64,000 nt of DNA. Origin: an uncultured Bacteroidales bacterium (GTDB taxonomy: Bacteria; Bacteroidota; Bacteroidia; Bacteroidales; FEN-979). Location: contig CAISRB010000024.1 of the NCBI GenBank assembly GCA_903887775.1, forward strand, positions 1 to 64,000, read 5' to 3'. Each line of letters opens with the position of its first letter. Position 1 is the first letter of the stretch. The notes under the pieces were generated by a model. That model made no database searches. It worked only from the letters and a program-made list of their open reading frames with translations, and was not told where the DNA came from. This document shows, piece by piece, positions 44,919 through 52,879 of the stretch. The position numbers and the translations under genes are program-made.

Positions 44919-46406
44919 TCAATATCCGGGATTTTGAACCAGCATGGTATTTGAAAGTTCAGCCAGGGGAATCGGCAATATCTCATTTTTGCCTGCGGTA
45001 AATCCCTTTCCAGCTAAAACAGTCGGAGCGTCTCCCCATCTGACAAGGTCAAACCAGCGATGGCCCTCTGTGGCCAGTTCGAGGCGGCGTTCCTTTTTGA
45101 TATTATCGAGGGTTACCGGTACAGAAGGAAGTTTTACACGTGCCCGCACCCGGTCTAAATAGATCTGAGCCTTTCCGAGGTCTCCGCCTCCGCGAACCAG
45201 GGCTTCAGCTTCCAGCAGGTAGGTATCAGCCAAACGGATTTCCATATCGTCGTTCGGATAATTCAGTACAGGATCGCCTCCGATTGTGGAATAGAATTCC
45301 TTCAATGGGGCGTATTTGGCCAAAAAGTAGCCGGTGTTCATATAACTCTTCTCATACGAGCAGAGACCGGCAGTTTTCATGCTGTCGATATTGACAACGG
45401 TGTATTTGTACCTTGGGTCATTTTTCAATGCAGCCACGAGCTCCGGGGTGATGGGGTTAAATCCATAGCCGGCAACATAGGTCGGACCCGAATATGATCG
45501 GGGGCCAACCATCTGTGTTAAAAGATTGCCCTGGAAATTCGGCCATGACTCCCATCCTGACATGGCTTTCGCAGTATGAACAATTTCGAAAACAGACTCG
45601 CTGTTGAATTTATTATCGGGGCGGAAAATCTGTCCAAAGTCAGTAAGCAGGGCGTAATTAGGAGAACTGTTCACGATTTCAAACAAATTAGCAGCTTCGA
45701 GCATCCGGCTGTCATTGTTCTGGTAAAGTATCACTTTCCCAAGCAAAGCGATGGCAGCCATTTTCGTAACACGGCCATTTTCACTTGCGGGCACAGCAAT
45801 CGGCAGAACAGCAATTGCCTCATTCAGGTCCTTCTCTATCTGCGCATACGTCACCGCTGGACTAACCTGGGTCACATTAAACCAGTCCTTTGGTTCGAGA
45901 GGAGCTGTGAACAAAGGAACATTCTTAAAGAGTCTGACCAGGTCGAAATAGAAATAGGCCCTTAAAAATTTGCATTCGGCCATAAACCTGGCCCTCAGGG
46001 TGTCGCTCATCGACGTATTGGGTAATTTTGACAGCAGGACGTTAGCCCTGTAAACGCCGGTAAAATTCCTGCTCCAGAAATCAGCCTGTATCCCGGTTGC
46101 AGCGTCAAGTGTATAATTATTCCAGACCTGCCATGCCGGCACATCAGATGAACTGCCGCCTCCTGCATAACAATCATCGGATGCTGAATTGAGCGGTCCT
46201 ATTTTGTTGGAGTATGTTTGTCCGCATTCGATACCGAGTGGATTATAGGCTGCTATCAGGCCTTTATACGCTTCATCCGCATTTTTATAATAGTTTGCTT
46301 CCAATGTAGTCCCTTTGGGGTCAACATTCAGCCAGTTTTTTGAACAGGAACTCACTAGAAGAACTCCCAGGATCAAAGTACTTAGATATATGTTAAATTT
46401 TTTCAT
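44919..46406 (-). CDS. SusD/RagB-family glycan-binding lipoprotein (pair 1)
   Basis: 495 residues. The signal ends in GVLLVSSCSK (acylated Cys21). TPR-like N-terminal helices and the SusD C-terminal region follow, with YLDRVRARVKLPSVPVT, ERRLELATEGHRWFDLVRWG and the final LVQNPGY. It caps the TonB-dependent channel encoded 20 bp upstream and captures oligosaccharide on the cell surface. The second pair in the same locus is distinct in sequence. Confidence 0.95.
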   Translation of the reverse strand: MKKFNIYLSTLILGVLLVSSCSKNWLNVDPKGTTLEANYYKNADEAYKGLIAAYNPLGIECGQTYSNKIGPLNSASDDCYAGGGSSSDVPAWQVWNNYTLDAATGIQADFWSRNFTGVYRANVLLSKLPNTSMSDTLRARFMAECKFLRAYFYFDLVRLFKNVPLFTAPLEPKDWFNVTQVSPAVTYAQIEKDLNEAIAVLPIAVPASENGRVTKMAAIALLGKVILYQNNDSRMLEAANLFEIVNSSPNYALLTDFGQIFRPDNKFNSESVFEIVHTAKAMSGWESWPNFQGNLLTQMVGPRSYSGPTYVAGYGFNPITPELVAALKNDPRYKYTVVNIDSMKTAGLCSYEKSYMNTGYFLAKYAPLKEFYSTIGGDPVLNYPNDDMEIRLADTYLLEAEALVRGGGDLGKAQIYLDRVRARVKLPSVPVTLDNIKKERRLELATEGHRWFDLVRWGDAPTVLAGKGFTAGKNEILPIPLAELSNTMLVQNPGY

Positions 46407-46426
46407 GGTTTATGTTTTTTTACTGA

Positions 46427-49400
46427 TTAAATAGTGACACTTAATCCAATCATATACGAGCGGGCCTGTGGGTAAACACCACGGTCGATACCATAACTGG
46501 ATCCGCCAATTTCCGGATCATATCCCTGATATTTCGTAATGGTAAACAGGTTGTTCGCGGTCACATAGAATCTTAAAAGCTGTAACCCGATCTTATTGAC
46601 TATTTTCTTTGGCAGGGAATAGCCTAACTGAATAGTTTTTATCCTGAAATAAGACCCATTGGTTAAATAGAACGTTGAAGGCTTGCTGAAATTTCCATTC
46701 GGATCGCCGACTACCAGCCTGGGATAGGTAGTTGATGTTCCAGCTCCTGTCCAACGGCCTAAGGCATCTGAGGTCCAGTTAGCCGTTGGAATATCCAAAC
46801 GGCGCAAGCCGTTGAAAACATCATTGCCGGCTACACCCTGTCCGAAAATCATTAAATCAATGCCTTTGAAGCTCGCCGACATTGTGAAACCATACGACCA
46901 GTCAGGCGTGGGATCACCGATAAATGTACGGTCATTGGCATCAATCTTTCCGTCCCCGTTCAGATCGGAATAGCGAAAATCACCAGGTTGTGCATTTGGC
47001 TGAATCATATTGCCGTTCTTGTCTTTATAATGATGCACTTCGGCCATGGTCTGAAAAATGTCAAGAACCTCAAACCCATAAAAAGCGCCCATGGGATGTC
47101 CTACAGCCAGGCGGCTTATTTCGTAAGCACTTGACTGGAAGGTTGCACCAGTGATGTACTGCACCGTACCAAGGTCGGTGATCCTGTTTTTCAGGTATGA
47201 ACAGTTTCCGCTGAATTTCAGATCCCATTCCCCGAGTTTCTTATGATAACCAAGTTCAAGCTCGACCCCTTTGTTTGACATCGAACCCACATTACCTGTC
47301 GGGGCTCCTGCTGCTCCAACGTAGCCAGGCAGGATAACAGGCTGTAACATCCCGCTTGTATTTTTATTGTACCAGTCAAAAACCAGGGTGAGGTCCTCAA
47401 AGAACGTAGCTTCAAGACCAACATCCATCTGACTGGTTTGCTCCCATTTCAGATCGGGATTGGCAGGTGCGTTCGGGCTGTAGCCAATGACATAGTTATC
47501 GGCGCCGAAGGTGTAATTTCTGCCTCCTCCCACGGTCGACATATACTGGAAGTCTCCAATGTTGTCATTCCCGTTCACACCCCATGAACCACGGATTTTC
47601 ACAAAAGTCACGACTTTATTTTTAGGCCAGAAATTTTCGCGGGAAGCTACCCAACCCAATGAAACTGACGGGAAAATACCATATTTATTATTGCTTCCAA
47701 ACCGGGATGAACCATCACGGCGGATAACACCCATAAACAAATATTTTTCATTATAATTATATAGGGCACGGGCATAGATCGAACTGACTTTATGGTCCGG
47801 ACTTTCCCAACCGCCACCAACCCTGTCGGAAGCAACCACGCTATAGTTCATTGACGCTTCATCAAAGGTATTAACGGGAAGATTCTTATAAGTGGCATTC
47901 ACCCCCATGGCATTTTCAACATAAGCGCTCATCCCGATCAGGACGGTCGCATTATGTTTCCCGAAGCTTCTGGTATAGGAAGCAGTGTTTTCCCAATTCC
48001 ATATAAAACCGCGGTTTGCGGCACGGTAAAAGGAATTGTTCGTAGTGTATGTGGAAGCATTCAGATAAGTAACCGGGGCGAAGCTTTCATCACCATAAAA
48101 AGCTAATTTGGCACCTATATCTGATTTAACTTTCAACCCTTTTATAGGCTCAATCTCGGCGTAAGCATTGCCGACAATGTTGTCGGACCATCCGTAATTT
48201 CCCAGGTGAGTCTGAATATATGCCATGGGGTTGGTCATTTCCTGGGCAACATATTGCGAAATACCATAGGGGTTCCCGTTCGCATCTCTCTCCACAGGGT
48301 GGTTGCTGTAAGGCGGGGAATTCGCAATTGCTGGATCGGTGATTACCGGTTGCGTGATTGGATCCAGGTTGATGGCCGAAGAAAGAGGTCCGCCGTATTC
48401 ACTGTTTGTATTCAGCGAGCCCTGGCTCTTTATGTGAGTGTATCCAACATTATCGCCAAACCTCAGCCAGTTTTTAATTTTATGAGTCGAGTTAAATCGC
48501 AGATTAAGTCGTTTGTAATTGGAAATGGATGTAGCAACGACACCTTCCTGAGAAAAATATCCCATCGAGGTATAATAGGTTGATTTATCATTTCCTCCGC
48601 TGATACTCAGCTCATAATTCTGAATTTTTGCAGAATTATTGAAAATTGTACTTTGCCAGTCTGTGCCTGTGCCAAAGGATTGAGGATCGGTAAATATAAC
48701 AGGGCCGCCGCCGTTAACAGAGGCCTCATTACGTAATGTGGCATAATCCGTTGCGTTTAGAAGGGAAAGCTTTTTTGCCGGGGACTGGGTCCCGTAATAC
48801 GCATTAAAATTCACCGACATACTGCCTGAGCCTACCTTCAGGCTGCCTTCTTTACCTTTTTTCGTAGTAACAAGGATTACACCGCTTGCAGCACGTGTAC
48901 CATATATGGAGGCTGAGGCGGCATCCTTCAGTACCTCAAGAGATTCAATATCTTCCGAATTTAAATAGTCAATGCCTCCGTTGTCGATGGGAACTCCGTC
49001 AACCACATAAAGCGGGTTGCTGTTATTAATGGTTGTTGTACCGCGAACTCTTACCGTGGATGAAGCGCCAGGCTGCCCGGAACTTGTGGCAATAGTTACA
49101 CCGGTGGTTCTCCCCTGCAGGGCCTGCTCAATACGCACAATGGGCATGTATTCCAGATCCTGGCCTTTAACCTTCGAAATGGCGCTGGTCACTGAGGTCT
49201 TTTTCTGTGTGCCATAGCCGATCACTACAACTTCCGAGAGGCCAACCGTACTGCTCATGAGTACTGCTTTAACCGGAACACCGGCAGTGGCCTGAACTTC
49301 CTGGGTTATAAAGCCGATAAATGAGAAAATAAGAGTTTCTGTCGGCTTCGGGGAAGTCAGCTTAAATGCTCCCTGCATATCAGTAGCTGTACCGTTCACG

Positions 49401-49585
49401 GTACCTTTTATCAGGACGTTAACACCGGGCAGAGTTTCACCTTTGTTATCGGTGACAGTGCCAGTGTACTGGTTGGTATTCTGCGCAAACAGCGTCGTGA
49501 CGCCAAGCCACAGAAGACCGGTTAAAAGGATCAGCCTGCTCCTGAATACACTGACCTTTGAACAACGGGGGTACATTTGTTTCAT
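46427..49585 (-). CDS. SusC/RagA-family TonB-dependent transporter (pair 1)
   Basis: 1052 residues. The signal peptide ends in TTLFAQ; the carboxypeptidase-like N-terminal domain is YTGTVTDNKGETLPGVNV. A TonB-box/plug region has SEVVVIGYGTQKKTSVTSAI, ALQGRTTGV, VRVRGTTTINNSNPLYVVDG and the plug end ASASIYGTRAASGVILVTTK. The beta-barrel ends with typical GYDPEIGGSSYGID. It imports oligosaccharides across the outer membrane with its SusD partner. The start is ATG 49585. Confidence 0.97.
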   Translation of the reverse strand: MKQMYPRCSKVSVFRSRLILLTGLLWLGVTTLFAQNTNQYTGTVTDNKGETLPGVNVLIKGTVNGTATDMQGAFKLTSPKPTETLIFSFIGFITQEVQATAGVPVKAVLMSSTVGLSEVVVIGYGTQKKTSVTSAISKVKGQDLEYMPIVRIEQALQGRTTGVTIATSSGQPGASSTVRVRGTTTINNSNPLYVVDGVPIDNGGIDYLNSEDIESLEVLKDAASASIYGTRAASGVILVTTKKGKEGSLKVGSGSMSVNFNAYYGTQSPAKKLSLLNATDYATLRNEASVNGGGPVIFTDPQSFGTGTDWQSTIFNNSAKIQNYELSISGGNDKSTYYTSMGYFSQEGVVATSISNYKRLNLRFNSTHKIKNWLRFGDNVGYTHIKSQGSLNTNSEYGGPLSSAINLDPITQPVITDPAIANSPPYSNHPVERDANGNPYGISQYVAQEMTNPMAYIQTHLGNYGWSDNIVGNAYAEIEPIKGLKVKSDIGAKLAFYGDESFAPVTYLNASTYTTNNSFYRAANRGFIWNWENTASYTRSFGKHNATVLIGMSAYVENAMGVNATYKNLPVNTFDEASMNYSVVASDRVGGGWESPDHKVSSIYARALYNYNEKYLFMGVIRRDGSSRFGSNNKYGIFPSVSLGWVASRENFWPKNKVVTFVKIRGSWGVNGNDNIGDFQYMSTVGGGRNYTFGADNYVIGYSPNAPANPDLKWEQTSQMDVGLEATFFEDLTLVFDWYNKNTSGMLQPVILPGYVGAAGAPTGNVGSMSNKGVELELGYHKKLGEWDLKFSGNCSYLKNRITDLGTVQYITGATFQSSAYEISRLAVGHPMGAFYGFEVLDIFQTMAEVHHYKDKNGNMIQPNAQPGDFRYSDLNGDGKIDANDRTFIGDPTPDWSYGFTMSASFKGIDLMIFGQGVAGNDVFNGLRRLDIPTANWTSDALGRWTGAGTSTTYPRLVVGDPNGNFSKPSTFYLTNGSYFRIKTIQLGYSLPKKIVNKIGLQLLRFYVTANNLFTITKYQGYDPEIGGSSYGIDRGVYPQARSYMIGLSVTI

Positions 49586-49924
49586 GGTTTCTTTGTTTTG
49601 AAAATGTGTTTAATAATTGATGGATATGAGGTTGTGTTTATATTATCTTTCCTGGCAGGTCATGCTCAAAATTAATAAATTGTCAAACATCTTCCGTCTT
49701 TCTTTGAATACTTCTGCTAATATATGATTGTATGCAGCAGGGAACAAAATATTATTCTACATCAAGAATGCAGCAGGAATAATTATATTATTACATCAAT
49801 AATACATCATAATAATGGATGCAATAATATAAAAAATTGTAAAGCAATTACATAGAGAAAACAAGAATATTGAAAAAACACATCAGCGTCTACACAAAAT
49901 ACTCTAGACGTCCGGTGATTTATT
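49586..49924. other. AT-rich gap between the two halves of the polysaccharide locus
   Basis: About 340 bp with no credible ORF. On the minus strand TAATTTTG (at 49676-49669) could be a -7 box for the susC-1 gene, but no matching -33 is seen. A 6-bp stem (CGTCTA ... TAGACG, 49888-49912) after the GH30 lipoprotein gene is followed at a distance by a T run; it is a weak terminator candidate. Runs of AATAATA dominate the rest. Confidence 0.5.
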
Positions 49925-51397
49925 TTACCAGGTAATTGAGGCAACAGATTGTGCTGCAAGTGTATATGAAAAATTATTTTCTCCCTGTTTAACATTGAAT
50001 GTCTTGAAGTCAGAGCTGTAATTACATACAATCATCACCTTTGACCCATCCGGGTTCTGAAAAGCGACAGCTCCTGTTCCTGTGAGGGTTTGAGGGATTA
50101 TTGAAGAAACCCTTGAAGAAGCCGGCCTGACAAATTTTGAGAAATGGGCTATTGAATAATACTCTTCATTATATGAAACCTGTCCGCTTGAGGAGTTAAT
50201 AGTTACGACCCCCCGGCAGGTTGATGAACCGTTTGCGTGGGGACCACCATTCTGGTCAAGTGCAAGGTTCCATAGCAAGGCGCATTTAGACCAGTTTTGT
50301 GTTGTCCCGATGAAAATATTCTTCATATTCCACATCAGGTTATCTGCGAAGTTTGTCGCCCATGTGCCTCCGGATATTTCTGTAAAGTACAATCCTTTAT
50401 CAGGATGGGCGAAATGCACAGTGGTCATTGCTGAAACATCCCCTGCATAGGCATGGAAAGCAGTGCCTGCAATATATTGTTTTGCACCGGCATCATTCAG
50501 AACCGATATTGAATAATTTGTATTGTCCCAGTTGTGATCGTAAATAATTATTTGAGTATTTATACCGGCTGACAGAAATTTCAGGCCGAGATGGTTTTTA
50601 ATGAAATCAGCCTCCTCGGTGGCTTGCATGGACATGCAGGGATAAGTGGCTGTTGAATACAAAGGTTCATTTTGGGGAGTGACAGCTTTGATCGTAATGC
50701 CATGGTTGTTCATCATCTGAATATATTTCACAAAGTAGTCAGCATATACGTCATAACAGGCGGTCTTCAATTTGCCTCCTTCCATACTGTTGTTTGTTTT
50801 CATCCAGGCCGGCGGACTCCATGGCGACCCTAACAAAGTTATTGCCGGCACAAACTGAAGAATATCTTTTAAAACGGGCAGCACATCTTCCGTATCCCTC
50901 GATAATGAAAAATGCTGAAGAGTGAAATCGGTTTGTCCCGATGGCAGGTCATCATAGGTGAAGTCGGAAAGTGAAAAATCGGAGGCGCCGATGGTCAGGC
51001 GAAGGTAGGAAAAGCCTGCGCCATTTACCGTATCGAATAAAGTTAGCAATAAAGTCTGTTTAGCGCCCTCGCTCAGCTTCTGATGCAAAAGAAATGCCGA
51101 CGAACCGGTTAACGCAGCTCCGAAACCATCGATGGTCTGGAGCAGCGTAACCGTGTCAATAATAATGGTAGGTAAAGAAGATGAACTCTGAGATTGAATG
51201 ATCAGGTCGGCTTCCCTGCTAAGCAATTTGGATTTATCGCCCTTCGTCAGCCAGACTTTAGCTTTTCCGGTACCTGATGGAGTCGGTGGTTGTCCGGGAT
51301 CAGGTTCAAGCTTGCTTTTACAATTTAAAAGCAATGCCATAATCATCAGCAAAAGCAGAGACTTATAAAACAGATAATATCTCTTAAGGCAGAACAT
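49925..51397 (-). CDS. GH30-family glycosidase, lipoprotein (beta-1,6-glucanase-like)
   Basis: 490 residues. Lipoprotein signal MIMALLLNC (Cys26), so probably on the outer-membrane surface. GH30 core: IDGFGAALTGSSAFLL, LGSPWSPPAWMKTNNSM, acid/base Glu244 (TPQNEPL), nucleophile Glu340 (YFTEISGGTW), C-terminal beta-sandwich (AHFSKFVRPASSR). The order susC-susD-GH30 resembles the beta-1,6-glucan locus of Bacteroides thetaiotaomicron. It follows susD-2 by 5 bp. The GH30 copy at 40576 is only distantly similar, so the two likely act on different linkages or sizes. Confidence 0.92.
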   Translation of the reverse strand: MFCLKRYYLFYKSLLLLMIMALLLNCKSKLEPDPGQPPTPSGTGKAKVWLTKGDKSKLLSREADLIIQSQSSSSLPTIIIDTVTLLQTIDGFGAALTGSSAFLLHQKLSEGAKQTLLLTLFDTVNGAGFSYLRLTIGASDFSLSDFTYDDLPSGQTDFTLQHFSLSRDTEDVLPVLKDILQFVPAITLLGSPWSPPAWMKTNNSMEGGKLKTACYDVYADYFVKYIQMMNNHGITIKAVTPQNEPLYSTATYPCMSMQATEEADFIKNHLGLKFLSAGINTQIIIYDHNWDNTNYSISVLNDAGAKQYIAGTAFHAYAGDVSAMTTVHFAHPDKGLYFTEISGGTWATNFADNLMWNMKNIFIGTTQNWSKCALLWNLALDQNGGPHANGSSTCRGVVTINSSSGQVSYNEEYYSIAHFSKFVRPASSRVSSIIPQTLTGTGAVAFQNPDGSKVMIVCNYSSDFKTFNVKQGENNFSYTLAAQSVASITW

Positions 51398-51402
51398 CAG
51401 GG

Positions 51403-52869
51403 TTAATAACCCGGATTTTGTACCAGATTTACATTTTTATCCATTTCTGACTGAGGGATAGGCCATACGAGCCCGTTCTGAGTAAGGTTATACCCTATTT
51501 TCTGACCATCCGGGCCCACTGCATTGTTCATAACTTCGATGGCCCTGCCGTTGCGTTTGAGATCATACCAGCGGCGTCCTTCAAATGCAAGTTCCAGCCT
51601 GCGCTCTTTTTCAATAGCAAGCCGCATGGCATCCTGGGTGGAGGCCGGGGTATTCCCCAATTTTGCACGGTGCCTGATCTGGTTGACAAGGGCTGCAGCA
51701 CCCTGGGCATCTCCCTGTTCATTCAAAGCTTCAGCTTTTAGCAAAATCATATCGGCCAAACGGATAAAAATATAATTCTGGTTGCTGCCTGATTCAAAAT
51801 TCCTCCATTTGTTAAGAAATGGGTAATGCGTCTGGGGCCAGTTTGGATCGCTCCAATGGCCGGTAATATCCAGAAAAATTATCGAGTTGTTCTTCCTTAC
51901 CGTATCACCTTCAGCATCAAAAGCAAATACCAGGTCATTGGATGGGATATTAAACTTTTTCCAGTCCAGTCCCCTGAACATATTCGTACCCCAGTTGCCG
52001 TCGGTGGCGCCACCGGTGTAATTGATCTCAAAAATCGATTCAGCGCAGTTTTTGTTCTGGTTATTCCACAAATCATTGTAATTGGGCATCAGGCTGTACC
52101 CCCCGCCTATTACCGCATCGCAATATTGCTGGACTTTGGCATAATCATGGGGCAGCTGTGTGGCATAAACATAGGCAAGCATCGAATTTACGGCACCTTT
52201 TGTGGCATAACCCTTATTGGTTGCAGAAACCTGGACATTGGCGAGGGCTGTTTCAAGATCCAGGATGATTTGCTTGTAAACGTTTGCCATCGGGGCCCTG
52301 GGTGGAAACAATTGAGGATAAAGCTCAGCTAAATTGCTGGCGCTGAAGCTCGTGACCTCTTTCAATTGAAGAGGAACATCGCCCCATAGCTGAACCAGTT
52401 GAAAATACATGAATGCCCTGATAAATGAAGCTTCGCTGATGATCTGTTTCTTCCGGTCAGCAGTAAGAGCCGCGTCAGGACAGGAATTCACATTGTTGAT
52501 AACTGAATTTGTCTTTCCTATTGTGGAATAAAGGTAGGCCCAGTCGCGGCTTACATTGCTGTTGATGGCATCGATCTTAAGAGCATCAATCTGAAAATTC
52601 GCAGGATTATCGGCGCCTGCGTAAGCATCATCGGCTTGCGCATCGCCGTTCACATAATAATCAAGCTCGTAATATTCATTTTTAAAATCGCTGTAAGCGC
52701 CGGCAAGGGCAGATTCAACCTCTTGTGCGGTTTTATATAAAATGGAATCGGAGGATGCATTTTGAACAGCAATTCCTTGAGACTGAGGTTGCAGATCAAG
52801 AAATTTTTTACAGGAGTAAAACGTAACTGCTGCAAATAAAATCATCGATAGTATGAATAGTTTTTTCAT
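51403..52869 (-). CDS. SusD/RagB-family glycan-binding lipoprotein (pair 2)
   Basis: 488 residues from ATG 52869; the ORF-track start at 52905 overlaps susC-2 and precedes the lipoprotein signal. The signal is ILSMILFAAVTFYSCKK (Cys20). SusD features: ASFIRAFMYFQLVQLWGDVPL, AAALVNQIRHRAKLG, KERRLELAFEGRRWYDLKR, final LVQNPGY. It partners the SusC encoded 10 bp upstream. Confidence 0.95.
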   Translation of the reverse strand: MKKLFILSMILFAAVTFYSCKKFLDLQPQSQGIAVQNASSDSILYKTAQEVESALAGAYSDFKNEYYELDYYVNGDAQADDAYAGADNPANFQIDALKIDAINSNVSRDWAYLYSTIGKTNSVINNVNSCPDAALTADRKKQIISEASFIRAFMYFQLVQLWGDVPLQLKEVTSFSASNLAELYPQLFPPRAPMANVYKQIILDLETALANVQVSATNKGYATKGAVNSMLAYVYATQLPHDYAKVQQYCDAVIGGGYSLMPNYNDLWNNQNKNCAESIFEINYTGGATDGNWGTNMFRGLDWKKFNIPSNDLVFAFDAEGDTVRKNNSIIFLDITGHWSDPNWPQTHYPFLNKWRNFESGSNQNYIFIRLADMILLKAEALNEQGDAQGAAALVNQIRHRAKLGNTPASTQDAMRLAIEKERRLELAFEGRRWYDLKRNGRAIEVMNNAVGPDGQKIGYNLTQNGLVWPIPQSEMDKNVNLVQNPGY

Positions 52870-52879
52870 ATGTTTAAAA

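Noticed and set aside
49888-49912. CGTCTA ... TAGACG stem after the GH30 lipoprotein gene as a terminator
   Set aside because: Short stem, large loop, and the T run is several bases away; noted only within the gap description.
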